Assembly: GCF_932526225.1 (NCBI RefSeq)
Contig: NC_064047.1
Location: forward strand, 2,231,501 to 2,295,500
Source: Nematostella vectensis
Taxonomy: Eukaryota > Cnidaria > Anthozoa > Actiniaria > Edwardsiidae
Length of the DNA stretch: 64,000 bases
Reading direction: 5' to 3'
Positions 37,413 through 49,200 of this stretch are shown one piece after another (position 1 is the first letter of the stretch; each line of letters begins with the position of its first letter). The position numbers and the translations under genes are program-made. The notes under the pieces are model-generated. The model searched no databases and was not told the DNA's origin. It worked only from the letters and a program-made list of their open reading frames with translations.

Positions 37413-38003
37413 TCACCTTTTGGATTTGGGTTTGAACACTTTATTTACACTTTCTTCCGTGTCCTTTGCACTGCTACTTATTTCTTTTAAGTTGCTGTTG
37501 GTAGTTTCCATAGCCACTGCAAAGGTTAATGTAGATTCTTGTAGTAGTTTTCGCTGGACGTGATCGTCATTCATCCCTACCACCAATCTGTCTCTCATCA
37601 TGGTGTTTAGTGTAGAGCCAAAGTTGCAGTCTTTGCTCAAATTACGAAGGGCAGCGACAAACTGATGCACCGTTTCTCCGGGTTGACGAACACGAGTGTA
37701 GAACTTGAATCTTTGAACGATTTCTGAGGGTTTCGGTGTTAAATGGTCTTGCACCAACTTTACCAACTCGTCGAATGAGCTATTCGAGCTATTTATTAAC
37801 GAGTAAGTCTTGTCCCCGACTGAGGCGAGCAGGATCGCACGTTTCTTTGTCATTTCGGTGATGCCGTTTGCATCGAAGTAATTCCCATTACCTCCGTGTA
37901 ATCCTCCCAAGACTGCGTCTGTGGGTTGTATTTCGACAGTGTTCCAAAAACTGCTGCCACTTTTAGCTCGTCGCCAATGAAGAAGCCGAGTAATTCTTAA
38001 CAA
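37413..38003 (-). pseudogene. Gypsy gag remnant
   Basis: Retrotrans_gag-type pattern: KRAILLASVGDKTYSLI, then FDELVKLVQDHLTPKPS, RFKFYTRVRQPGETVHQFVA and LRNLSKDCNFG, RDRLVVGMND. The N-terminus is shifted: an alternative frame reads AAVFGTLSKYNPQTQSWEDY, the usual gag start. At least one indel near 37900 therefore breaks the gene. The first ~26 nt of the listed frame lie in the LTR. Confidence 0.8.
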
Positions 38004-38107
38004 AACACGCTTTTATTCATGCCCGTGCGAAGGCATTTCAACATGGCCGACCTCTCACCTCGTAGTGAGGCTCGAGGCACGTGTCTAATTTGTGCTAATA
38101 TACAACA
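37978..38107 (-). repeat. LTR (5' LTR relative to the element)
   Basis: Partner of 35363-35492. The internal sequence starts directly after it on the minus strand with TTGGCGACGAG. Confidence 0.9.
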
Positions 38108-38112
38108 GTCAT

Positions 38113-39460
38113 ACCCTTATTCAAGGCAGGAGAAAAAATATATAAACAATTACAGACCTATTTCTATACTGCCATGCTTTTCCAAAATTTATTAAAGAAT
38201 AATATACAGCTAATGAATGATTTACTTTGAAAAATATAAAATACTAAACGATAATCAGTATGGATTTAGAAACAAACATTCAAAAAGCATGGCTGTCTGT
38301 GACTTTGTAGAAAATTATCGATAAAGGGGAAACTACTATTGGTATTTTCTTAGACTTATCAAAAGCGTTTGGTACAATAAATTATGACAACCTTTTAAAA
38401 AAGCTAGAATTTTATGGTATACGCGGTACCCCCTTTGCATTGGTTTCAAAATAACTTGACGAACCGGGAAACAATTTCTTCAATTTAATAACACAAAATC
38501 AGATGAAAATAAGATAACCTGTTGCGTCCTTCAAGGCTCTATTCTAGGGCCATTACTCTTTCTGATATATATTAATGATCTTCCTAATGCAACAACATTA
38601 TTTCACTTTACTCTTGTTGCTGATGACACCAACCTAAAATAGAACCTAAAAAACCTAAAATACTAAGCGTACTAAAGGCTTATGCAAAACTATCAATACT
38701 GAGCTGGATCACTTATCGGTACATGGTTTGAAACGAATAAATTGTCGCTTAATATTAAACTAACAAACTATATGATTTTTAGCAATAGGAAAAAAAATAA
38801 CCAAATTACTGACAACATAAAAATAAACAATGAACCCATAAAAAGGGTACATGAGACAAAATTCTTAGGACTTATAATAGATAGTCAACTTAACTGGAAG
38901 TCACATAAAAACCATGTAACTACAAAAATTACAAAAAAATATTGTGATAATTTATAAACTTCGCTTCTACTTGCCTAAGTTTTGCTAGAAAACATTTTAT
39001 TTTACTTTAGTGTATCCATGCATGTATACTATGGGAACATCAATTGGGCAAATAATTATCACACAAACTTAAAAAGATTACACTTGTTGAAAAAAAGGTG
39101 TGTCAGGATTATTACAAAATCAGAATATTTTAGTCATACAGAGCCGTTATTTAGACAAGAGAAACTGCTAACTGTCGATGGAATTAACCTACTAGAAACC
39201 GCAATGTTGATGTTCAAATTAAACAATAAACAACTACCAAACACGTTTGACAAAATACTTTTACAAAATAACACAATCCACAGTTACAGTACCAGGAACT
39301 CATGTGATTATCGACCATCTCGACGGAAAACTAGACAAGGTCAATTCTCTATCTCTTACTGGGGTGTTGAAGTCTGGAGCAGCTTAAGTCCAAATATAAA
39401 ATTGTCAAAATCCTTACAACAATTTAAAAAAGCTCTCAAAGATAGTATCATATAAGGAAA
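38113..39460 (+). mobile_element. Decayed LINE, 3' part: rest of RT and C-terminus
   Basis: This continues the LINE interrupted at 35362. The RT blocks 'VIPLFKAG', LDLSKAFGTI-like near 38350, 'GPLLFLIYINDL' near 38545 and VADDT near 38615 are visible in broken frames. They are followed by KFLGLIIDSQLNW (38850) and the C-terminal LLKKRCVRIIT, HSYSTRNSCDYRPS, YWGVEVWSSL (39090-39390). Several stops and frameshifts show an old, dead copy. Confidence 0.75.
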
Positions 39461-40460
39461 GCAGCATTTGAATTCCACATGATTATTTTAATTTTTAAAA
39501 ACATTAATGCAATTAGTTCATCGACCACTTATATAAGTAATATATCCTTTCTCATATACATGTAATATTTTTAAGACAAGGGGATCTATTGACTATAAGC
39601 ATTTTTGCTTTAAAGTCGTCCTCATCATCAATATGATAAGGTACCGATGTAATAATCACTTAAGTCTCCCTTTATAACATACGAAAAGTCTAAAAAAATC
39701 GGAGCACTCAAACACCCCGAAAACCCGCATCGAGTTTCCCCATACAAGGCTAGAATGATGAAAAACCACAGGAATCCCAAATCATGAAAATCACGAAAAA
39801 TAAACATACTGTACAAAAATCGAATTTATACCACTTTAAATGATGATAAGAAATATATATATTTCTACACTATCTGGATAAATAAACAACGTTATCTGAT
39901 ATAGCTTATCTCTTTTGGGCAAAATCCACAGGTTTCTAGCTATCTTTAGTTTAAGTTTGTTTGATTTTGCAAGTTTTTGCAAGAATTTTTGCAAGAGTAT
40001 ACACTGAAAAACACCTGTACGGGTGTCTAAGCCGACAGCGCAGGTAATGTTGATACTGCTAAAGTGACCGGAGAAGAGATCTTGTAATCAATAGCACAAC
40101 CTCGCAATCGGCGCAGTGCCCATTGACAATGACGACGTACATGTACAGCTGTCGTTTCAACACTCAATTCTAGCTCATCCCCAGAAGACCTTTCACAACA
40201 TTTCTCCTTCGAGCTCTAAATTTTTCCTCCAGCATTGTTAGACTCTATGATAAGTGTGGCAGGATTTTATTTAAATGTTGAGCAAGTACCCGAGGGAAAG
40301 CGGTTGTGGTGCAATAAACACGGGAGCTGATGACGAATCGAATATATGATTGCTTAAGTGGAAAGCTGCGGTAAAATCGTACACACGATTAGCATCACGG
40401 TTCCTGTTGGTGACGATAATTCCGCATGCAAGCCCATGACATCTACCTGAGCCGAAATCC
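39461..40460. other. LINE 3' flank and spacer, no recognised gene
   Basis: I see no conserved coding pattern or element boundary here. Confidence 0.3.
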
Positions 40461-40464
40461 AAAT

Positions 40465-40800
40465 CTACATATATTGGTCATTTTGACCAATAATAATTGG
40501 TTTACATTTGAGTGAGTTGCATTGCTCATTTTGACCTATTTCATTTCGGTCATTTTGACCTATCTTATTTTGGTCATTTTGACCACTTGTCTTTGGCTAT
40601 TTGGACCAATTTTGATTGGTCATATCAACCATGCCATTTGGTCATTTTGACCAAAAAAAATTGGTCAAGCAAGTGAGTCAGGGATGACCAATTATAATTG
40701 GTTGAAAACACTGCTTTTGACCAATAGAATATTGGTCCAATTGACTATTGTCAAAATGACCAATTGTATTTTGGTCAAACCTAAGTTAATGGATGGACAA
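40465..40800. repeat. Array of palindromic GGTCAnTTTTGACC-type motifs
   Basis: About a dozen copies of 'ttggtcattttgacc' and variants (GACCAAT...ATTGGT) occur at 15-40 bp spacing. Each is itself nearly palindromic, so single strands can fold at many registers. Spacing is irregular, unlike a simple satellite. Confidence 0.75.
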
Positions 40801-40927
40801 ACTGAAATTTTCATTATAGCAATTTTTTTATCAAACTTAATACTTATAATAAACAGTAACAAATGATTGGTCTTGCAAGAATAATGGTAACTAAAAAAAA
40901 TTCCAAGCTTGTCCAAGTGCATCTTAG

Positions 40928-42742
40928 CCTCCCTCGCAGGCGTTTTTAGGCAGGCGTCGCTTGCTCCCCCTCCACAAACGCCTGCTTCACCGAGCAGGGT
41001 TTTGTGTTCTCACCGATTAACCAATCAGGAGTAGCCTTCCAATTTCTGGAAGGCTGGACTTTGTACCCTGACTTACTTCGCACGTAAACAAGGCCGAGCG
41101 TTTGCATCAGTGTGCTTTACTGTACCAAAATTGGATCTCTTCCAGGCCAAATCAATATCGCAGTTTGTAAGGAAGAAGTGCGATGTATTTTTCAACCTTC
41201 GCATAGGCTCTCCCACAGGCTTACCCCAGCGAGCTCCAGCGAGTTTGGGCCTCCCAAACAAACTCTTTCTACCAGAAAAGGCTAAGTTTTTACACATTCC
41301 CAGAGACGATAGAGGAATCCGTGGATGCAAAATTCGAATTCAATTTGACAGCGTGGCTTGAATTAACCAATCAGCGCGTCGCTTTACAGACAGCATTCAT
41401 CAGGTGACAAATGGCGTTGCATCCACGGATTCCTCTATCGTTTCTGGGTTGCCAAAATGTGTAAAAACTTTTCTGGTGTAAAAAACTGAGCATTTTCTGG
41501 TAAAAAATAGTTTGTTTGGGAGGCCGAAACTCGCTGGGGACATGGAGACATCTATATTCTACCGCATTGTGGTGGGTGATTTTCGAGATCTTACTCGTAC
41601 TTCAATTCTGGCCGCTTGATGTGATCTCGTCTCCGAAGCCTGCCTGGCTTCACTTCTTTTTAGAGGCATCAAGTAACGCGGAATCCCTCAACTGCTAAAA
41701 CGCTAGAAATACCGCTTATTCTGAATAAATATACATCACAAAGCAATGACAGTTTATTGTGACCTTTATTCTTGGATATAAGACAATTATAGGACAATTA
41801 CAGGATGTGATCAATCGTGAAAATATTCGAGCTAGTTACTGGGATTGACTGGAGACTGACTGAGCCTGTGCTTTCCGAACTCAAATTAGCAACGTATAGC
41901 CGTGTAGTGAACGCTCAACGTTGCCGCACACGGCAAATTCGACAGTCGGTGGAAAAACGACTAAAAAATATGAAATTCTCAAATCATTGAGATGAGACTT
42001 GGTTCAATTGAAAACTAAGGTATGCTGAGATTTTTTGGTGCAGGTTTGGCGACTCTTTGACTTTTGTGTATTTTGTTGTATAGTCGTTTGTTCGAAGTTT
42101 TTAACAATGGAGTTGTAATAAAGGCGATTTGAAGCAGGCTTTAAACTCACTCTACTGACATATGAAATAAGGACATATCAAACATATTCCCCACGGATAG
42201 TGTCCTTCGTATGTATTGCCTTATATGGGCATTGATGCCCATATTTAGAAGAGCTTAAGTTTTCCCGCTCCCTGATCTCCAGAAACATGGTGAAAAATGC
42301 TGATTCCTTTCAATTTGAGACTCGAGGCAAAAATGTGTCAAAAAAACTTTATCGCTTGGTCAAATCTTTTTCTTACTAATCCTATAAACTTCTTAGACCC
42401 AGGCCTCCAAGAGATTGACCGAGCGGGTTTTAAGGTCACCCAAATATTGATATGGACTTACACACAATATTATATGGTCTATTTCATTTTTTTTATTTTC
42501 ACGTATTAGCAGTAGTCCTTTGGTTTTGTAGTCCTGTGGTTTTGTTCTTTCTGAAATTTGAGTCGATGTTAATTAAGGCGCGATAAACGTAGAGCGCAAA
42601 TTGAAGGCCTGTTGCAAACTTCTCTCCAAAATATTGAGGCAGCTCCACGCCAATCACTAACTCAATAATGCTCAGAATAGAAATGAAAGAATGAAAATGA
42701 AATTGAAGCAATTCAGAAAACAATGGTGAAGCAGGCGTTTGT

Positions 42743-42773
<31 letters not shown>

Positions 42774-42814
42774 GGGAGCAAGCGACGCCTGTCTAAAAAA
42801 GCCTGCGAGGGAGG
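40928..42814. mobile_element. DNA transposon with 43-bp terminal inverted repeats, non-coding
   Basis: CCTCCCTCGCAGGCGTTTTT at the left matches the complement of AAAAAAGCCTGCGAGGGAGG at the right, and both continue into the GGCGTCGCTTGCTCCCCC block. The interior holds a second inverted pair: 41235-41335 and 41412-41540 share 'gtttgggaggcc', 'tttttacaca' and 'gataga...atccgtggatgcaa'. No transposase frame is evident. Flanks share AGTGCA near each end, but a clean target duplication is not seen. Confidence 0.75.
42740..42777. repeat. (GT)n and poly-G tract at transposon end
   Basis: About seven GT units are followed by about 20 G residues just inside the right inverted repeat. Similar long G or C runs occur at 8040-8056, 52076-52095 and 56335-56356. 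Confidence 0.8.
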
Positions 42815-43730
42815 AGTGCAATGCACATATGTCATATATCATACTTGGAACACATACCTTGTCTGAGACTAATTCTATTGCTATAGTGTTATTTTTAACA
42901 ATATTGTGATCAAAGTAAAGAAAAAAGTACAGCTCTCAGAGCGTCTAAGGCCTATCCCCCCAAAAAAATTGTCAACAATTTTATTCAACACACATGGTGG
43001 AGATTTCCTGAAAAAAGAGCTATACCGTAGGGTTTAGCTGGGTTTCATAGCCTTTTTTAATTGCACATAAAAAATCTGAACATTTACTTCTATCGACTGA
43101 ATGACATCAGGAGCACCAGGTCAATTATCGTTAGTAAAAATCAAGCCCTTTGGGATGTCAGTGTCAGTTATCCTAAAGGACATGCAGTCTTAGTAGCATA
43201 TAAATATGGGTGCGCACCGAAGCCGCAACTCACTTTTAGACTTAAGAACTTGAAGAGACACCTGTGAGACTCTCTCCCACTAACACTCACTTAAGACACA
43301 AAGGACTTGAAGAAACTCACATGTGAAAATACTTGTAGACACCAAGACTTTGTAACAGCGAACAAGTAAAAACCGGTACCTCCCCCAGGCAAGCGGGTCA
43401 TAGTAGTTCTTTTACATGTGGTTAGAGAACTAAAACTAATAGCGGACAAGATGTGATAGACCCCAAAAGATTAGTAAAATCCTGGTACTTTAGGTGTCTG
43501 AGAGGTTTAGGGATATGCCACGATGCTCAAAAAGCATCGATCTCCACAGGGGCGGCCGGGGTCAAAAATTCCGTAGCTAAGAGCGTGCGGCTCGTTATGT
43601 TCCATTGTTAACGACCAGCCGAGTGCAGCAAAGCATGCAAACGATTTATCTTTGTTTCATTTGCGTTTTTTGCTTGGATTAGCAATAATTGACAATTGAA
43701 GCGTAAATGTCACTTACGTTGCACCGGGGG
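42815..43730. other. Spacer before E2F copy B segment
   Basis: No gene recognised. A short direct motif pair (acttgaagaga/acttgaagaaac near 43248 and 43300) is the only visible structure. Confidence 0.3.
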
Positions 43731-44760
43731 GTGTCTCACACAGGGGTTTTACCGGGTTTCCTGTGCTAAACCAAGTGTCACCGGGGTTTAACCGGGCTTC
43801 CTGTGCTAGCCTAGTCTCACCAGAGTTTACCGGGTTTCCTGTGTTCCGCCTGGTCTCCACCGGAGTTTTACTGGGTTTCCTGTGTTCAGCCTAGTCTCAC
43901 CGGGGTTTACCGGGTTTCCTGTGTTAAGCCTAATTTTAACAGGAGTTTTACCGGGTTTCCTGTGTTTAGCCTAGTCTCGCCGGTCTTTTACCGGGTTTCC
44001 TGTGTTAAGCCTTGTCTCTCATCGGGGTTTTACCAGGTTTCATGTGTTTAGGCTATTCTCCTCAGGGTTTTACCGGTTTTTCTGTGTTTAGCCTTGTCTC
44101 ACCGGGGTTTTACCGGGTTTCCTGTGTTCAGCCTTGTCTCACCGGGGTTTTACCGGGTTTCCTGTCTTCAGCCTTGTTTCACCGGGGTTTTACCGGGTTT
44201 CCTGTGTTCAGCCTTGTCTCACCGGGGTTTTACCGGGTTTCCTGTGTTTAGCCTAGTCTCACCGGTCTTTTACCTGGTTTCCTGTGTTAAGTCTTGTCTC
44301 TCATCGGGGTTTTACCAGGTTTCATGTGTTTAGGCTATTCTCCTCAGGGTTTTACCGGGTTTTCTGTGTTTAGCCTTGTTTCACCGGGGTTTTACCGGGT
44401 TTTCTGTGTTTAGCCTTGTTTTACCGGGTTTCCTGTGTTCAGCCTTGTCTCGGGGTTTTACCGGGTTTCCTGTGTTCAGCCTAGTTTCAACAGAAGTTTT
44501 AACGGGTTTCCTGTTTCGAATTCTAGTCTCACCGGGGTTTTACCGGGTTTCCTGTGTTCAGCCCTGTTTCCACCGGAGTTTTAACGGGTTTCCTGTGTCA
44601 AGTCTAGACTCACAGGGTTTTCCTGGGTTTCCTGTGTTCAGCCCTGTTTCCACCGGTGTTTTACCGGGTTTCCTGTGTTCAGCCTAGTTTCCACCGGAGT
44701 TTTAACGGGTTTCCTGTGTCAAGTCTAGTCTCACCGGGGTTTTACCGGGTTTCCTGTCCT
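43730..44760 (+). repeat. 40-bp-unit minisatellite flanking E2F copy B
   Basis: Same unit as at 13870-15470 (TTTTACCGGGTTTCCTGTGT core), about 25 units with local higher-order repetition (for example 43985-44100 and 44268-44360). It lacks the two MITEs of copy A, which dates those insertions after the duplication. Frames of 79-103 residues here are repeat products. Confidence 0.9.
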
Positions 44761-45041
44761 TGGAGATGAGCCGAGAGGCAGATAGGGGTCTGAGGGAGTT
44801 TCCTATGACGTCACAACTATTTCCAACCACACGAAGCCCGATCCGAATCCAGTGTAACAACACCTGGGACTAGGCTATGTTATCGGTTTCTTTGTGACGT
44901 TAGAATACGCCATTTTGTCATCCTAGCAAAATAACAAGTGTACGAGAAAGGTCAAAATGAGGATAGAGGATGACCCCTCTTTTGCCACAGAAAGCCCAAA
45001 TATTGGAAAACTCGATAGAGTAAGCTACATAAAGCCTTAGC

Positions 45042-46229
45042 CTAAAACGGGGAATCAAACGGAGAGTGGGCTGGGGATAGCTGGGTTTTGTAAGAAGCAT
45101 GTTGAGGTGGCGGTAGCGGGAATGGAAGAATGTCGTTCTCACATTCAGCCAACTCGTGAATAACGTCTTGTACTGGGATAGTTCTTAGCTTGTCTGCGTA
45201 AAAGCTCTCCTCAAGATTATCAACTGTTGTGAAGCCATCAGTGTATCTCCATTGCATGTCTTCGTCCGAGCTAAACTCAGAAAGAAATGAAGCACCATTC
45301 AAGGGGAAATTGTTGAAAAGGTCCTGATCAACTGGATTTTGAGAAGTGAAGGTTACCCCCTCCTTCAATACGCTCTCATCACGCAAGAGTTTCGGCTTGA
45401 ACTGCGGATTGCTTTCATGGGAATCTTCATCGTGCCATGCGCCTTCACGGTTTTTTTTGGCATTCTCCTGCACGTCAGAGGAACCTTGAAACTTTTCGAA
45501 AATTTTTTCAAACGATGAATTCATTTGCATGTCTTCGTGCGGGCGCTTCTGTCCATTCGTAATACTGTTTCCCTTATCGTATGCAGTTTGAGTGCTTTCT
45601 TCGTTTATTTCTAGATCTGTTGTTTTAGATGTTGCCAGTATCTGGTTACTGCTTTGTACAGTTGTTTTAGTTGTTATGGCAGCGAATGTTGCTTGCGATT
45701 GTGGTATCTTTGTTGCGGGGAATGACGCTTGCGATTGTGGTGTCGCTGTTGCAGCGAATGTTGCTTGCGATTGTGGTGTCGCTTTTGAAGCGAAGTTTGC
45801 TTGCGATTGTGGTATCTTTGTTGCGGGGAATGACGCTTGCGATTGTGGTGTCGCTTTTGAAGCGAAGTTTGCTTGCGATTGTGGTATCTTTGTTGCGGGG
45901 AATGACGCTTGCGATTGTGGTGTCGCTGCTGCAGCGAATGTTGCTTGCGATTGTGGTGTCGCTGTTGCAGCGAATGTTGCTTGCGATTTTGGTGTCGCTT
46001 TTGCAGCGAATGTTGCTTGCGATTGTGGTATCTTTGTTGCGGGGAATGCTGCTTGCGATTGTAGTGTTGCTTCGATGAATGCTGGTAGCGCGTCTGGTGT
46101 CGTCGCTTTGGCCGTGAATGATTTTGACTTTGGTCTCATTGTTGTGAAGGTGGACAGTGGATTTGGCCGAATAAAGTTCACTTTGATTGGACTGCGGAGT
46201 GTTTTCAGCCAAAGTCTTGCCTGTGACGT
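45042..46229 (-). CDS. E2F copy B, exon 4
   Basis: Same layout as copy A exon 4 but 48 nt shorter. It carries about 11 rather than 12 Ser-Gln units, in a different arrangement, and lacks four residues (EDSQ-like) in the acidic part. Most other differences are single substitutions, and the frame is intact. Outside the repeats the two copies are clearly under similar constraint or recently separated. Confidence 0.85.
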   Translation of the reverse strand, partial: TSQARLWLKTLRSPIKVNFIRPNPLSTFTTMRPKSKSFTAKATTPDALPAFIEATLQSQAAFPATKIPQSQATFAAKATPKSQATFAATATPQSQATFAAAATPQSQASFPATKIPQSQANFASKATPQSQASFPATKIPQSQANFASKATPQSQATFAATATPQSQASFPATKIPQSQATFAAITTKTTVQSSNQILATSKTTDLEINEESTQTAYDKGNSITNGQKRPHEDMQMNSSFEKIFEKFQGSSDVQENAKKNREGAWHDEDSHESNPQFKPKLLRDESVLKEGVTFTSQNPVDQDLFNNFPLNGASFLSEFSSDEDMQWRYTDGFTTVDNLEESFYADKLRTIPVQDVIHELAECENDILPFPLPPPQHASYKTQLSPAHSPFDSPF

Positions 46230-49200
46230 CTAAGAAATACCAAATATTCGGTATTCATTTTAACTGTGACTGACATAACTACTTCAAGAGCGCCTTAGAG
46301 AATCCATGTGTCGTAATCCGCAGTGCTTTATCGGCACAAAATAGATAAATAAATAATAATAATAAAACAAATCCAGGTCTGCAAATCTGTAGAAGTTTTG
46401 TTTATGGGCCTTGAAACTTTTACATGGCTTTTAGAGACAAGGATGTAGTCAATTGTATCATACCCATGAGCCACTGCGGGCTACGACACAGGGATCCCCG
46501 AGTGCAAGATTATTTGATAATAGGGAGGCGAGTGCCGCTCGTTTGATCAACCTGTCATCGTGATCTGATAATTGTTCTCAAACATTGGGAATGCTGTGGT
46601 ATGCAAATGGGACGAGGAGCACTGGATCGGCTAAAACATTTCCGTATAACTAGGCTCGGGTGTCCTGTGGAAAAAGCGAAAAGCTCGTAGTCCTAGTAGT
46701 GCAATGAGCTGGGTACGAGGGTCAAACGTTTTTTCGAATCGCCTCAGCCCCCCTCCTCGCACAATTTGTCCGGTTTGCTCACCACAGGGCTCCCGCGTCT
46801 ATACTCTATCTATTACGGTTCTGGATTTCCAAACCCTTAAACAGCTATAGATGCCTGCGAAAACCCTAAATAAGCTTCTACTTTAATTCCCTTGTTTACC
46901 TCTTCTGAATAAGAGGATTCCATGATGGTTCCCCCAGGCGCCTGTATTACTATGACCGTCTGGTCTCGGAAGCTTTCAAGGCTTCTGATGTCATCTTCGG
47001 TGAGGTGAGCGAATGTAAAGGAAGGTTTAGAAAAATATTGGAGTTTATCTACTATAACATGCGCGCCCGCATAACTCCGCTTATCACGGACCTTACACAA
47101 CGGCGACGGCAAGGAGAACGGAAACGAATAAAATCGCTTTTATGCTTAGCGTTCAATTCTGTTAGAGACTTCAGAACGGCAAATGCAAAAAAAAGTAAAT
47201 AAATAAAAAAATAACAACAACACTGAAATTAAATAAAGCCTCCCTTTTACTTTAGTCATCAAAAGGATATTTGCTCATCTCCGTGTCGTGTGTCACGTGG
47301 TGAAGTAAGTGTTTCGCCTCGCGCAGTCGTTGGTCGATTGCCTTCTCTTGATCGTCTAGATCCGCCAGCTCCAGCTTGTGGTCCGCAAGTCGCTGCTTCT
47401 CTTCCTCACTTGTATACCGCTCTACGCTAAAGATGGTTAAGCCCAGTCATTTTCTTTATTGATCATGGTGGATCCAGTATTTCTATTACTAAGCAGCAAT
47501 GCACGAATAAGCAGTAGCGGATCTATGGGGAGGGTTTTGGTGGTTTAACTCCCCCTCCCCCCCTTTAGGCTGCCAGAAAGCCATGTATGACAAATAAAAA
47601 TACCCCCCTGCCCCCTTTGTCACTAAGCCAAACTACCACTTTAGCGAAAAGCTAGATCAACCCCTGATAAAGGGTGGACCTTTCAAGTTAGAATTTTCTG
47701 AAAGAGTAAGATTTCCGTGAAGCGGCCATTACGCCCAGGGCAGTATTTGTGAGAGGTATAGAGGTTCCCCTGGGAAATTGCTAAGCTTACCACTAAACTA
47801 ATGACCAGTCAGTAAAAGCGATTTCACTTAAATGTTCAAGCTTTTAACCTTGAAAAAAGTAAATTTGACATATAACAGCAACGACTCTCTAGATAACATT
47901 CCGAGCAGGCTGAACAGCTACGGAAAAAAAAATTGTTGAAAGCGTGAGATGATATTTAAATGCCTGTATCCACTGACAGCGTAAGACTTGAAAGGTCGGG
48001 AAGTGCTTAACTTATGCCTACGGTCTACTGGGTCTAGGTCAGTATGTTTCATATTAGAAAATGTGCAATAGTTATCAGGAGGTGGGGGGAGGGGGGGGCT
48101 GAAAAAACTAGAGGGGGTGGAGCATATAAATTTTTCTAAGATAGGGGGTTAGTCTTAACTGGGGGCGTTTACTGGGTTGTTAATTTTTCTCATAAGAGGG
48201 GGGGGGGCTTTTACTGGGTTGTTACTAGCCGGTGGGAATGGATAGTTTACGTTAGTTGGTAAGGGTGCTTTAATCTGACCACACCATCATCCAAACATCG
48301 CCATTACAATACATCTGTGTTATAGTTGTTATAACAACACAGACGACTTTTCTATCTCCTCTCTCCTTATCCGTACGTCACGGGTTCACACTGAACTCAC
48401 ACATTGAAATGTAATCAAGCGAAATGAAAAAAAACCACCGTCCTTTGGAAGATGATTCGTTTTTAATTGAGTTTACATCTGGTTAGTACTCTGCGACTGG
48501 GTTAATTAGATTTACCCTTTAATCTGCTTAATTAATGCTTAAAATCCGTCTGAGCGGATTTTTTCAAACGTTCATTGCTTAGGGCGGTAGAAATCTCCAC
48601 ACAGTTTACAGAGCAGCTCCCGCTATCTTGCCTTCCTCTTACATTTTCTACTTTTAGAAAATCGTTCCCTGTTTGTTGCCAGAATTATTTTTATCTCAAT
48701 ACTGGGCCAACAGTCGGCCCTCATCAGTTTACATCATATAATCCCCACATAATTTAGGACCGCACATTAATGACATATTCTATTTGCAATATTCTGATGA
48801 TCAACTACTTAAACTTGCCCTCGCTGACTGCGAACTTGCGAATCTCTCGCTTTCTCCTTCTATTTTCAGATAAAGGGTATCACTTTGAAGTTTCTTTCTC
48901 GTTTATAAATTTTCCAAACTTCGGCAAAGTTCTGAACCCGAAAATCCTTCTCCGTTAACACAGTCTAGGACTGCTATAGGCTTCACGCACCACTTACTGG
49001 TTACATAAGTGCGGGTAATGTAACGTCACATTGGTGATACGGTATCCCAATCCACTTATCCAGCACTTCTTGACGCCTATCCGGTATTTTTTTTTGTCAT
49101 GCTTCTACCACTATAACACATAAAAATGAATAGCAGAGAGGTTAACACAACAAAGCGGCATGTGGAAAAGCCGGAACCACCAGAAAAACCGAAACTATCG

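Larger units (their letters stand above)
35363..38107 (-). mobile_element. Ty3/gypsy LTR retrotransposon, internally deleted, nested in a LINE
   Basis: Two 130-bp LTRs (35363-35492 and 37978-38107, TG...CA) differ at about six positions. GTCAT flanks the element at 35358-35362 and 38108-38112. On the minus strand the order is gag (37950-37413, RAILLASVGDKTYSLI, a frameshift near its start), a degraded zinc-knuckle region (37320-37240), protease (about 37158-36958, FEVDTGCPVTLIS), and a pre-RT segment ending near 36715. Nearly all of the RT is deleted. RNase H end, integrase zinc finger and a truncated integrase core follow (36662-35556). 'TTGGCGACGAG' follows the 5' LTR, as in many gypsy-group elements. 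The element is non-autonomous; the LTR divergence indicates moderate age. Confidence 0.9.

Noticed and set aside
43730-44760. Possible CRISPR array (regular ~40-bp units)
   Set aside because: There are no unique spacers between conserved repeats. The units are contiguous and variable, a eukaryotic minisatellite.
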